Positions 1-12,375 of a stretch of DNA of 64,000 nt are shown here, piece after piece; position 1 is the stretch's first letter; the number at the start of each line of letters is the position of its first letter. The stretch covers positions 1,800,001-1,864,000 of the forward strand of contig CALZFC010000045.1 in the NCBI GenBank assembly GCA_945643635.1, in the 5' to 3' direction. The translations under genes were made by a program, and so were the position numbers. Below the pieces are notes generated by a model, which did no database searches, was not told the DNA's origin, and saw only the letters and a list, made by a program, of their open reading frames with translations. Source of the DNA: Allodiplogaster sudhausi (lineage: Eukaryota > Nematoda > Chromadorea > Rhabditida > Diplogasteridae).

Positions 1-545
1 ATCCGTCCGAAATCACTGTTGCTCGCCATTTCGTCTTGATTAAAGAAGTTATCTAATCAGTTGATTGCTAAAGGCAATCAAGAGAGAAAGCAAAAGCGAG
101 TGCTAAGCGGGTAGGGAATCAGCCTAGCCCAGCTTCTCTTAAGCTTCTCCCCTCCCCATGCCCCAGCCATCTTCTTCTTCTTCTTCTTCTTTCCCAGAGC
201 CCGCCTGGCGCTTGCGCCTCTCTCTCTGTGAATAAACTTCGTCCTACTGTAGCCACCCCCGAGTAGAAGTCCGTCACTTCTTCTTCCTTATTCCCTGAGT
301 GTCAACTTGTCTTATTCCTTTAGCTCCAACAACTGCTAATTCCTTTCAGCGACTAGATAAACGAACGACCAATTCTATATCGCTTTTACACTTAAATTTT
401 TTCTTTTTACCTCGACGTTTTTCTGCCAAAAACAAAAAAAAAACTACTGCTTGTTGAGTAGTGAATAGCGTGCGATAGTACATAAATATACTGTAATAGA
501 ATACATGTAATGTAATTTTGGTAACTTTGCTTGCTCAAGAAGGCA
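1..545. other. 5' flank of the cyclase gene
   Basis: No gene is recognisable here. A short perfect-stem hairpin (TTGATTGC, loop, GGCAATCAA) lies at about 60-82, CT/TTC runs at about 172-225, and an AATAAA at about 230. The stretch ends at the ATG of the receptor cyclase and probably contains its promoter, but I see no convincing TATA box. The AATAAA could belong to an upstream gene or a repeat fragment. Confidence 0.4.
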
Positions 546-3500
546 ATGGCGCTTGTGCTGCGCGCCTCGGCGTTACTGCTGTGGCTCTGCTCGGCCCTCT
601 CCTTCTTCTTGGTCACGAGCCAACTCGAGCAGGCCACCTCCGTCGTCACTTCCAATGCGCTCGCACGCAAGAATATCGTCAGTTTTATTACTATTATTAT
701 TGACTAAAATAAATTGCCCCGACGGTATATTCTGAAAATATAAGTATTAATTTAATGTTTAAACTAAATAAAAAGAAAGACAATCTTTCTCTTCCAAGGT
801 CAAAGTAGGCCACATTGGCGCCATCGGCGCTTTGCCAAACTACGAGAAGGTGCTGATGCTCTCGCGCTCCGAACTTCTCGCTGACGGCATTCTCGGAGAG
901 GATTTTGATGTCGAGTCAGTTCGAATTACCCCTTTCTCTCGCCCTGTTTGTCTCTGTCTTCCCTTCCCTCTCTCCTACTCTCACCCTCTCCACCTTTCTT
1001 CCTCTCTCTATTCTCTCTAATTCATTCGTCTTTGTATCTTGCATATCTCGTTCCTCATTCGATTGGTAATAATTAATTTTTTTGCTGATCTTTTTTTCAG
1101 TCAGGAATACTGTTCATTCTCTCATTAGAATATACATCTCTCTTTTTATTTCTGCTGTGATAATTATAATTAACTTGGTTTGATAACAATGTTAGTCGAT
1201 AATTCAGTTGAATTCAATGGATAATTCCATTGCAGAGTGATCTCTCGCAACGGGTGCGGCGAGTCGTTTGAGGGCGTAGCAGCGGCGGCGGACATGTACC
1301 ACATCGACCAAGTCAAGGCCTTCCTCGGGCCATACTGCAACTCAGGCATTCTTTTGATTAGTAGTTAGAGACAGATTGTGAGAGGACTGTGTTAGTTTCT
1401 CTATTCATCACTTTGATGGGCATGATTGGCATGACGAGGAAGAGGGAGAAAGAAGGAAAGTGCTTCTTCGATTTTAGAAACGTGTGAGAATTGGTCCAGA
1501 AGTGAAAGAAATGAGAGTTTTGGATTGCAGAAATCGTGCCGGTCGCGACGATGGCGACTTTCTGGAACGTTCCGATCATCGCTTACATGGCCACGTCAAA
1601 CGCCCTCTCCGACAAGAGCATCTACAAGACACTCGTACGCGTCTCCATCAGGTACACTGCTTGCTGTTTGCTCTCCCCAACCATTCTTATTTACATTGTA
1701 TTGCGCAAGTACGCAAGGAGTACTGCCCCTGGAGTATGGGTTGGCTCCCCAGGGAAAGCGCCTAATTGGAAGCCGTCACTGGTGACCACCGGCAGGCCCA
1801 GCCTTGATTCCGGCGAACTTTGTACCCTTTGTACCCTTTTTGCGCAAGTACATACACAATTGTGCGGAATATTTACTATGTATGTGATATAGTATGTATA
1901 TATACATATATTAAAAAATAAGGCTAGAATAATATAAATAATTCATCCATGTCAGATCGACAAGCAGCATTGCCTCTGTAACTGCCGCCTTCATCAAGCA
2001 CTACAACTGGAATAAGGTGGATATATTTAGTTTGAGAGCTTCTACCTAAATGTTTTGTCTCCATCCTATCCAGAATGTCGTCCTAATTGCAAGCTTCATA
2101 TGCTCCAGAATTCGGAAAGATCATAATGATGATGCCGTCATATTCTTCTTATTTGAGGTTGCCTTTATCTCGAACACGGGCGCAGCTGCCTACGAGCGAA
2201 TCGTTGCGTTCGAGTCTGCCTTCCGTGGCAACAACATTGCCGTCGGCAAGAAGGTACACTTTGCTCTCTTTTTTTGCTCAAGTCAAAAATTAACTTTTTT
2301 ATAATTTCATCCTATTCAGCAGCATTTGTAAGTTTTTGCCCGTTTGCAGATTCTCTTCGAAGAGTCTGCGACTGCTCAAGACATGATCAACAGCGGACTC
2401 ATGGAGGACATTAAGGCGACTTCGAGGAGTCAGCTTATTTTCTTCCTTTTTTCTGCTTCTGCATGGATGGACACTGCGTGACATTTGTTCACTCTCATTC
2501 TCTGCCAATCGAAGATCTCCTTGATTCCTCGTCCATACCTTGACTGCCCCGTTGTAGTTGTGATTGTGCTGTTCTCCTCTGCCCGCGACCTGACAGCTTC
2601 GTTCCGCGAGGCTTGCGAGAGGGCCGGCCTGCCCACCACCGAATTCGTCTTCATCTTCCCGTGGATTCAAGTAATAAACCCAAAAGGATTACGAAAATCA
2701 GTACTCAAATTATCCTTTTCTAAATTTTCCTCAATCTTTGAATATGCATATCTGTTATCAATCAACTTTCCGGCAGACGTTATCATTGGAAAGCGATGAA
2801 AAGTTTTGAAGCTCGCGGGGAGCATTTATCATGATTATAATGGCGTTCTTTACTCCCACACAAAATTCACAACAGAAGTCTACGTTCATTCCAATATTAA
2901 TACTGCTTCCTTCTCATGTTCTTGACCTCAAGTCAAGGATATTTCCGCAAAAAAAGATCTATGAAAAAGGGAAGCAAAAATACTACAACGTTTTATCAGC
3001 AGCAAGCTGATTACGGTAGACTACGCCGATGAAATCCCCGCCAAGCTATCTCGCCTAACCTTAAGCTGGCGGATCACTGACATGAGAAGCAATCAGATTG
3101 AGTGCCTTTCATGTAAAATTGTTGATCAAGAAAGAAAGAAAGAGGATAAAAACGGATTGAAAGGAGACAAGTAAGAGAGTAACGTTTTCGAGAGACCTTT
3201 TTTCTTACCATTAGCTAAAGTCGACGATCACATTAACCACCAAAAACCTCTCAAAAAAGGAAGTAATAAGAAAAAAAGATATATTTAATGCAGATTAAAT
3301 ACCTGACGGAATGCGAAATAATTCCTTGAAAAGATCTCCGCATGCGCCTTGGTGTGAGTTGAGCGGAAGAGAAAGACTAATGTGTGGGGTTCTTCACCAG
3401 ATGAACCCCGGTGAATTCCAGGAAGGCGAGAACGGGGCGTCGCCCTTCGTCGGCAGCAGCTCGGAGATGATGAACAAGGTCATGACGACGTACGCCGGAT

Positions 3501-4938
3501 GCATCATGGTAATGTATTTATATTATTAGAGGATATTATGAAATAGAAATTTGATTTATGATAATAGAGGCATCTTTTGTAGACTATTAGATAAGAGCCT
3601 ATTTAAATAATAAGACCGTATTTTAGATTGACGACGTGAACGGCTTCGACGATCGTCTCATCACGCCGTTTATGGAGCGACTCAAGACTGTCGGCCTCAC
3701 GCAGAACGACATTGATCTGGTCAGAAATGAGATCAAGCACTGAAACAAAAATGCATATTTAATCATTTAAATAACATCATTGAAAGAATATTAGTAATAG
3801 TTATAAAAAGAATATTGTTGAGAAAAACATTTACGGCTACATCAACCTGTGGGATTCGATGAAGATCTTCGGCCTGGCCGGTCGCCGGGTCTTGAATGCC
3901 ACGGGCAATCTGGCCAAGGTGTCCGACGGCAAGCTCATGTGGAACACCATGCGACGAATGACTTTTCCTGGTTCGCAACGGGGAGAGAGCATGGAGAGCA
4001 TGGAGAGCATGCATAGGTAGAGAGCATCTCGAGAGATTAACAGGTAATCGAGCAAGTGCTCAGAGTGCTTCAAATAAGCACTTTTTGGAGAAATGAAAGT
4101 GGTTGAATGAAGAAGCATCCCCTGAACGGGCCGTCGCATCCCGGAATGGTCTTATCTAACCGGCCTTCCCTACACCTGCTTCCTTATTTGGCGGCTGACA
4201 CGCTCACAGGGATGGTGTCGGCGGCGGGGATCGGCTCGGGCACGGTGCTGCTCGACGACCAGGCCGAGCGGCTCGCCTACTATGCAGCCTTCTACGTGTC
4301 GGCCGAGAGGGGACGCGTCATGCCCATCGCCAATATGACTCCCGCCATGGTAGACAACTGCGACGGAGCCAAGACCGGCAGTGGATGCTACAAGATTGTC
4401 AGCCTTTCATTCTTTCTTTCTCTCTCCTCTCCTTCTCTCTCGCTCTCTCTCTCTCAATCTTTCTCTCTTCCTACTCGCGTTCTTGTCCAGGGTGTCTCCG
4501 ACATCATCACGGGATTCTGGGCGTCGCCGGACGGCCGGATGCCTGCGCAAGAGCCGCCGTGCGGTCTGCGAGGCGAGAAGTGCGACTACACGCTGATCAT
4601 CATTACAACGACCGTCGTTGTCTCCGCCATGATTGCCATTGGACTCGCATTCCTCATCAGACGATACTGGTATTTATTAAATGGCTTTGGTTTCTCAGAT
4701 ACTATAATAACGGTGGAATATATTGTAATGCGGAATTTATTGTAATCTGCCAAGTTTGAAGATAATAGAAAACGTTTGCAGCGAAGACCGCGCCCTGAAC
4801 AACATGCCATGGCGAGTCTTCCGCGATGACATGCAAATCATTGACGAGGAACAAGTCAAGTCGCTCGTCAGTTCTCTTCTTCTTATCTGTTCTCTCTATC
4901 TTTCCTTCTATTTTTTTCTCCCCTACATCTATTTCTTT

Positions 4939-4983
<45 letters not shown>

Positions 4984-5809
4984 AACTCTCACTTCCTGCC
5001 CCCTTTATATCCCTTCACTGCCTCTCCGTCTCTCTCTCCCTCTCTATTTCTCTCTCTCTCTCTCACTCTCTCTCTTTCCCTCTCTCTCTCTTTCTCTGCA
5101 GCTCTCGCTCGGCAGTCAGCGTACGAAGTTGTCGAACATGGCGAACACGATGGTGAAGAACCACGCGATCATCGGAGTGAACACGCACGCGACCTTCCAC
5201 CAATACGAGCAGCGCCGGCCCATCAAGTTCAACCGGACTGACCTCATCCTCCTCATGAGAGTCAGTCTATGGATACATTCAGATATGCCACTTATCCATC
5301 GTGGCTGTCAGTGAGAGAAGGATCTAGTACAGTTTTTGAGAACAAAAGAAGAGTTTTTTGAGAGAGAAAAATTCTCCAGATGAAACAAGCCGTCCACGAC
5401 AACCTGAATCCCTTCCTTGGCATGGCGTTCAATGAGAAGAACGAGATGCTGCTGCTGTGGAAGTTCTGCTCTCGTGGAACACTCCAGGTTTGCCAAAATA
5501 CGGATATGCATGACCTGAGTTCGTGGCTTCATCGATGCCTTTCAAGCATTCGACGGGGATTCGATTCCCCCCATACACAGACAACACTGTACAAACTCTC
5601 TGTTGTACAAAGAGGAGGAGTTGCGGTATTAAATATTGAATGAAAATTATGCCTTTTCACGTAACCCTATCAGGATCTCATCTACAACGACAGCTTCGCA
5701 CTCGATTCCAAGTTCCACGGCGCATTCGTCCGCGACATCACTCTCGTCTGTTGTTTTGTGCCCTTTTTAGAATCGATTCTCCACCTCTTCTGTTTCCTTC
5801 CCTCCACTT

Positions 5810-5844
<35 letters not shown>

Positions 5845-7604
5845 CTCTCTCTACCTTCTATCGCTCCCTCTATTCTCTCTCACACACTCTCTGTCTCTCC
5901 AGGGCCTCGAATACCTCCATTCCTCACCGATCGGTTACCACGGCTCGCTCACGACATGGTCTGCCCTCATTGACCGTAACTGGCTGGTCAAGCTCACCGA
6001 TTTCGGTTCGCCACTCTACAATTTTCGCTTGCAGGCATCCTTTCTTTCTCTACCTTGCTTGCTCTCTCTCCCCCTCTCTTTCTCTCTTGCTCGATCTCTC
6101 TCGCCTTGCTTGCTCTCTCTCTCCTCTCTTTCTCTCTTGCTCGATCTCTCTCGCCTTGCTCTTTCTCTGTCCTCATTATTCCATTGCTTGCAGCAACTTA
6201 GTACCACGAACTGCCTGCCTTGAGAATGCGATTCAACTAGTGCACGCGGACAATAGAATATATAAAATTCGAAATGTTTAGCACGCATAATTATAGGACT
6301 CGCGGAACCGATGAGGCGCTGGGGTTTCCATCGATATGAAGAGTTAAATAAGGATCAAACGATAACTGTAGGTATCGCGGATCCGCTTAAACGCTGGGAG
6401 AAGAGCGGCAGCATCAATCCGGAGACGCTCAAGAGCGAGAACGAGAAGTCGGGCTCGGTCCAGCGGCAAGGTCTGTTCTCTCCTTTCTTTCACTTGGATC
6501 CAAATTTCTCTTCTTTTATGTTTCTTAAAAAGCTGGGTGCTCAACATCGTTCAAACGCATTTAAAAGACTTGTGGTTAGTAGAAGGCATCGAGAGATTCT
6601 TCGAAGTTCTCAGCTGCGGATTCGGAGCAAATTGTACATAAACATCTGTGCGTACGCCACGTATTCTTAGAGTAGCGAGAAGAAGACGTAGTTGTCATGG
6701 CAATTGAAGTGGCACCTGGCATTGCCAAAGTGTATATATTTGAATGTTCCTTTTTTGCAGCAATTCATACAATTCATTGGGCAACAGTTAAAAGCACTTC
6801 CATCAAGTGGCGTAAGAAAGAGATAAAAAAAAACATAATTGGAGTTTGACCTAATTTCTCAGGAGTTCTCTACGAAGCGCCCGAATTGATCCTCAGCAAC
6901 AGTAAGAACAAAGAAATGAACGTGCATGGTGCCAAGCATCTTGTAGCCAAAGAATACATCTTTGAAGGAGCTTCAAACTTTTCTATATCAATGCAATGAC
7001 TCTCAAAACGTGGCAATGCAAGCAAACAAATAGTAGATACATATGTCGGCATGCAGCCTAGAAAAAAGAAGTTGTGCAGCTCCTTTAATGAATGCAACGC
7101 ATGAGTAGCGAGCAAATGGAAACCATTAATAGTGTGCCTCACTCCTCGCAGGAGTACTGTACGTGGCGCCCGAGATGACATCTAATAACGACAAGAACAA
7201 GAATCGCCGCATGGATCAGAAATGGCTTGAGCAGTCGGCCGACCGGCGACGGTTTCTTTCAATTTTTTTTAAATATTTTTTCTTTACTTTTTTTTCTAGA
7301 AGAAAAAATAATGCAACTTAATCAAACAAATACACATTCAGGGCCGGCGACATTTTTGCATTCGGAATTGTCATCTATGAGATTCTCTTCCGAAAGATGC
7401 CTTTCAGTGAGAAGTTGGACATGGACGGTAGGAAGATTTTCTCTTATCTGGAGTGAATCAACATGAGCGAGAGCTTTCAGAGTTGGCTACCAAGGCAATC
7501 GCCGGGGAGAAGATTGCACGTCCAGCCATCCAGAAAGACCGCGTCACGCATCCCGATCTCATCGCATTGCTTCAGGCTTGTTCTCATTCTCAGTTTCTCT
7601 CTCA

Positions 7605-7635
<31 letters not shown>

Positions 7636-9564
7636 CCTCTCTCTCTCCCTCTCGCTCTCTCGCTCTTCTCTCATTCTCCCTCCCTCCTTCTGCAGGACTG
7701 CTGGCACGACACGCCGGAAGTGCGTCCAACGATTCGTCGCGTGCGCCTCTCCACAGAAGCCTACCTCAAAACGTACATAGAAAAGAGATTGTAGAGGAGG
7801 CCTTCCGAGAATGGCTGCCCGAATGAATGAATTATGCATGTATTAGCATACAGACTGTGTGAAGAGTTATCTGCTAATTGTAATTGTGCACTTGACAAAA
7901 GACTCAGAAAATTTCTCCTTGTTTGCAGCAAGGGCAGCTTGGTCGACTCGATGATGCGCATGATGGAGGAGGTAAATTCGTCATGAATATATTAGAAAAA
8001 AACATTAATACAAAAAAACCTATTAAAATCTGGCTCCCCTAAGCATTTTATATATCGTTTCTTACAGTACGCGAACAATCTGGAGAAGCTGGTGAAGGAG
8101 CGAACGGGCATGTTGGAGGAGGCCAACATTCGCGCTGATAAACTTCTCTCCCAGTTGCTGCCCAAGTGAGATCGGAGAGAGAGAAAGAGAGCGAGAGAGA
8201 GAGAGAAGAGCAAGAAAAGTGAAAGAGAAGTTTTATTCTCTTCCTGTCTTGCCCTCTCTCTCTCGCTCGCTTACTCTCTTCCAATCCCTCCCTATTCTCT
8301 TCCTGTCTTGCCTTCTCTCTTTCTCTCTCTCTCTTCCAATCCTTCGCTCTTTTCCTATCTCCTTTTTCTCCCTCACATTTCTTTTCGATTACTTTCCCCT
8401 TTCTCAGATACGTTGCAAACGAGCTGAAGAACGGACGCGCCGTACCTCCGAAGCAGTTCACCTCAGCCACTGTGATGTTCTCCGACGTCGTCGGCTTCAC
8501 TAAACTTTGCTCGAGGCATCACAGAGCTATTTTATTGAACTCCTCATGCCTTCCTCTCTCTCTCTCGCTCTCTCTCTCACTCTGTCCCTTCTATGTCTAT
8601 AACTCTTCTATCGCCACTGATCCCACTTTCCAGCTCGACCCCACTCGAGGTCGTGACTATGCTGAACAGTGTCTACTCCGGTTTCGATGAGATCATCAAC
8701 AAGCACGAGGCTTACAAGGTCTGAGAGCTGGCTGATCTAGTGTTCTTCTGGAGGGCGGAAGATGTCTCAAGCGCTCTTTTTAAATCACAATGAAAAGAAA
8801 TCGTCAATACTTCCAGTATACATATGTATGTATGCTGATATACCTTTTAAGGTTGAAACGATTGGCGACGCTTACATGGTCGTCTCTGGCATTCCTGAGG
8901 AGAATGGCAAGCGACACATTGCGCATATCTCTGATATTGCCATCGAGATTTTCCAGGTCGAGAGAGAGAGAGAGAGATAGAGTGAGAGAGGGAGAGCGAA
9001 AGAGAGAGAGAGGAGGAGAGAGATAGTCAGCTAATGAGCGTGCGCTTGCAGTTCCTGGCGCACTTCGAGATCCCGCACCGGCGCGAGCAGCGCATCCGCT
9101 GCCGCCTCGGCTTCCACACCGGCCCCGTCGCCGCCGGAGTCGTGGGCATCACGGCGCCGCGCTATTGTCTCTTCGGAGATACGGTTGGCGGGACATTCAA
9201 ACTCCTTTGTTTTCTTTCTTGGACTCACTGAATGATATTGATTAGAGATTTTAACTCTGTCTTTATTTAAATAAATTTAATTATAAATAAATTATATAAT
9301 TCTAAAGGTGAACATCGCGTCACGAATGGAGAGTAGCGGCGAGCCGGATCGCACGCAGATCAGCCAAGAGTCGCGTGATCTACTCGCGAGCGAATATCCC
9401 GAGTTCATGGTAGAGAAGCGTGGCGAGATGGACATCAAGGTCGGCTCGGCGGGAAATTCAAAAACTTTCAAAATACGACAATTGGACTCTTCCAGGGCAA
9501 GGGCATGATGGTGACGTGGTTCCTGAACGGCAAGGACAAGGAGTACTTCTCGAGGATGCGCTGA
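546..9564 (+). CDS. gcy-28: Receptor-type guanylate cyclase, GCY-28 / natriuretic-receptor-like
   Basis: Single-pass plasma-membrane receptor making cGMP from GTP. The start at 546 gives a signal peptide ([20 protein letters not shown]). Exons up to about 3970 encode the ANF-receptor ligand-binding domain ([49 protein letters not shown]). The transmembrane helix is in 4491-4669, followed by basic RR. The kinase-homology domain follows at 4792-7772 ([37 protein letters not shown]), then a dimerisation helix and the cyclase domain at 8408-9564. Catalytic features are visible: metal-binding FSDVVGFT, guanine-selecting Glu in [13 protein letters not shown], Cys in RYCLFGDT, and NIASRME. The end is FSRMR-stop. 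Clear exons include 546-677, 799-914, 1236-1345, 1531-1651, 4210-4398, 5102-5260, 5380-5487, 7342-7427, 8068-8165, 8852-8956, 9052-9183, 9308-9439 and 9496-9564. Receptor cyclase is near certain; the gcy-28 label rests on remembered resemblance. Confidence 0.92.
1346..1530 (+). other. GC-AG intron 1 of the cyclase
   Basis: The exon ending in GPYCNS stops at TCAG and the next bases are GC (CAG|GCATTC). The following exon starts after TTGCAG at 1531. Joining there restores one open frame across the junction (Ser-Glu-Ile-Val-Pro-Val) as expected for this domain. No nearby GT donor keeps the frame. Confidence 0.7.
6863..6921 (+). pseudogene. Duplicate kinase-homology exon, out of phase
   Basis: This reads [20 protein letters not shown] after TCTCAG and is a paralogue of the exon at 7152-7250 ([20 protein letters not shown]). 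Its apparent donor (AAC|GTGCAT) leaves phase 0. The next exon at 7342 needs a partner ending in phase 2, which only the 7152 exon supplies. It is therefore either a decaying tandem exon copy or the end of a truncated isoform. Confidence 0.55.
7576..7695 (+). other. GC-AG intron 2 of the cyclase
   Basis: The exon ending LIALLQ stops at TTCAG and is followed by GCTTGT. The next exon ([12 protein letters not shown]) begins after a CT-rich tract and TGCAG. The junction ALLQ-DCW is what kinase-homology domains have, so the GC donor is well supported. Confidence 0.75.
8516..8633 (+). other. GC-AG intron 3 of the cyclase
   Basis: The exon ending [12 protein letters not shown] stops at TCGAG followed by GCATCA. 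The next exon starts after CCAG at 8634. The junction restores the family motif [10 protein letters not shown], with one serine codon split AG/C across the intron. A GT donor in the right phase is absent. Confidence 0.78.
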
Positions 9565-10093
9565 TCCAATTCACTCTGTTATCACTTCCCTTGCATTTAC
9601 GCACCCGCTCACCTCGCATACTCGACTTGACCCTTCATTGATTGGAGAAGATAATTGCAACTAAATCGCCATTAGGAACTTAGACAGTTTATCTACTATG
9701 AGAATACGTAATCATTAATTTAAGGTTTTTTACATAATTATTTGGTGCTGGATTTCGGATTGGTGATCATCTACATATAATATGTTTGCAGGAATCGTGT
9801 GCATAATAAATAAAGCAATGAAAATATTTATTTGTTACTTTATAGAGATTTTTTACATATATCTCAAAAGAAGAAAAATTAAGCAGGCAAAAACATACAA
9901 TTTTATAAATCTCAGGTTTGTTTCTCGTCTTCATCTGGTATCTTTCATGAAATGGCGACTTATTAGTTTGTGAAAAAGAAGAATTCTGCAGCCCTTTTTA
10001 TTAAGAAATAATAACCAGTTTTAAGACTCAACTGTTCGTAGTAAACTCGGTGGAAGCAGATCGAACAGTCATTGTAACTAGGCTATTAACCCG
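9565..10093. other. Spacer after the cyclase gene
   Basis: AT-rich sequence with no coding stretch I can support. It contains AATAAA at about 9807, possibly the cyclase polyadenylation signal. Confidence 0.4.
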
Positions 10094-10309
10094 TAGTGTG
10101 CCTCACTCCTCGCAGGAGTACTGTACGTGGCGCCCGAGATGACATCTAATAACGACAAGAACAAGAATCGCCGCATGGATCAGAAATGGCTTGAGCAGTC
10201 GGCCGACCGGCGACGGTTTCTTTCAATTTTTTTTAAATATTTTTTCTTTACTTTTTTTTCTAGAAGAAAAAATAATGCAACTTAATCAAACAAATACACA
10301 TTCAGGGCC
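10094..10309 (+). repeat. 216-bp copy of a cyclase exon and intron
   Basis: This matches 7130-7345 at a constant offset of 2964 bases, and I found no difference by eye. It carries the 3' end of an intron, the whole GVLYVAPEM exon, the next intron with its T-rich tract, and the first bases of the following exon. It then breaks into unrelated sequence (GGGCC|TGAACTGG). Identity in intron sequence implies a recent duplication or gene conversion. As a lone exon it cannot make a protein. Confidence 0.9.
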
Positions 10310-10410
10310 TGAACTGGCTCTGCACCTTCTGAAGGAATTGAACGGTTACATGTATGCATTTGCCTCTCTTCATTGTTAAAATTCTCTCAAAGCATGTTTT
10401 TGTGGCATCT

Positions 10411-12018
10411 TAACCATTTGCGTTTGTAGACCCTCCCCTCCCCAAATTATTTGCTATTGCGACCTGTCTGACGCGTTCATTGACGGCGAAGAGAAAGATG
10501 GCGGGCGAGAAGCTTCGGAGTTCGTTGACGAGTACGGCCGTGGCATAGCGGAGAGGGCGGCTGAAGAAGGACGAGGGCAGAAGCAGCTTCAGCACCTGCA
10601 AGCAGCACAAGAGAAGGTTAGTATAGACACACACAACCTGTATGTAGATATGTATGTGTTCAAATCCATTTACATACCAAAGGACGTTTATTGCAACCTA
10701 TGCTTGTCATTCCAATAAGATGACAATTGTTTAAAGGTACCTGATACTTATGTACCATCAATATATATGTACATCTACAAAAATGCGTGCATAATGCATT
10801 CATCGTTTCCCTTTACACAAGAAAGAAAAATCATCAAGACCGGTATTTAACATTGAAATCGGCGAATGGTTCAATACCATTAAATACGAGTAACTTACCT
10901 GGTCGACAGCAAAGACGACATCAACGAGAAGCTGGCCGATGCCGACGTAGACGAGTCTCCGCTCGGCATCCGCGAGTCGCGAGGAAGAGCGCGCCCCGCC
11001 GCTGCTCTGGCGACGGATCGACAGCACGGTCAACGAGTACAGAGATACCGTCACCGCCATGTTCAGCACCGTCAACGCGCCCAGACACGCGTTCTTCACC
11101 GCCGACCACTTTAATAAGCGATATGTAATCAAATTATCGTTTTCTTACAAAATGCGATTTGATGTTTTTTAGGAAAGGAAATGTCGTACAGACGGAAGAG
11201 TGGAGTTTACGGTATAAAAGTAGTAGGCAATGGCTGGGTCGGCCTCGTCTGGGACGGGCCTAAAGTTCATTGCATAGATAAGATTCGGCCATGAGAAAGC
11301 CAAGGGAAGAATGCAAGAGAAGACGATTGAGATGTCGGCCAGGCGATTTTGGAGCTGCAGAGAAGGGGAAACGGGAATCAATGGAAGGCGGCAACTCAAA
11401 GGAATGTTCAAGGAATTTAATGTCTCTTCTTTCTTACCTACATACTTGTATTTGTTTAGCAATAAAACATGTTCTCAAAAAAAGCAGTACTTGTGTACTT
11501 GACGGATGAATAATGGCGATGAAGCGATTAGCCGCGACGGCCATGGCCATGCAACTCTGGACGCAGCTGAAGTAGAGGGTCAGGCTGCAATCGAAAATAA
11601 GACTAAAGTTGTAAAAAGTGTGCATCTATCGCTGGCATGCATTCTGCAGCTTCAAAGAGTAGCATTCCTACCGCGTGCAGATCACGAAAAGTGAGTTGTT
11701 CTCAGGGACGACGTAGTTGACGGAAGGAGTAATTGGATAGGCAATGAAGCTCATGGTAAGCTCGACAATGTCCTGAAATTATCATATAATGCTTTGAATT
11801 TTTTTTAAGGGTTTGCTTTCATATTTTTGATTTGTGTTCTTTATTTACAAAAGAAAATAACGTACAAATAATCCGCCGACGACGAAAAGCTTGTAGAAAG
11901 GACTTCGAAAGTCGGTCTTCCAACTCCAGAAGATTGTGCAGAATTCGGCGATGTAGAAAAGAATCAAGGGCGGAAGATAAACCCAGGCTAGCACAAACCA
12001 CGCGTCTGCCGGATGCAT
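10411..12018 (-). CDS. Serpentine-type chemoreceptor GPCR (Srg-superfamily-like)
   Basis: Six-exon seven-helix receptor read right to left. The start at 12018 gives MHPADAWFVLAWVYLPP, then helix 1 and a cytosolic FRSPFYKLFVVGG, a pattern typical of worm srg/srv-type receptors. Exons are about 11868-12018, 11692-11776, 11508-11590 (YFSCVQSCMAMAVAANRFIA, the helix-3 end with NRF in place of DRY), 11180-11390 (FSCILPLAFSWPNLIYAMNF), 10906-11112 and 10411-10613. The fifth exon has SLYSLTVLSIRRQSSGG, a charged loop and the start of helix 6. The last holds a helix-7-like segment and ends ANNLGRGGSTNANG-stop. The likely role is chemosensation at a neuronal membrane. The subfamily is uncertain and the ligand is unknown. 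It lies tail-to-tail with the cyclase. Confidence 0.75.
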
Positions 12019-12375
12019 GTCAGTCTAGAGAGGTTAATGGGTGGCGAGCGGTCTATAAATTTAGAGCAGTTAACGGTTCTCTGAATTCTTAATTAGACTC
12101 TCGAAATTGTTTGAGATCTGCGCAAGCAACGTCTTATGCAGTATGAGAAGACTTTCGAATACATTTATCTCACGAAGGGCAGAGACACCCACAGAATGTT
12201 TCCTTTGGTCGTCATTAGTAGAAATCGTAGTCACGAGAGGCAAATCGACCTAAATAGTCCTGAATTTCGATAGATTCCTGAAGTTTATTTTTTTAAGAAT
12301 TTGTAGCCGCATTAGTGCACAAGAAACGCTTTGCCCATGAAAGAACAAATATAAAAGAAATGGTTTAAGTTCTAT

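Noticed and set aside
4702..5241. Open frames on both strands around 4.7-5.2 kb
   Set aside because: They arise from CT repeats in a cyclase intron; the real coding frame is the short exons on either side.
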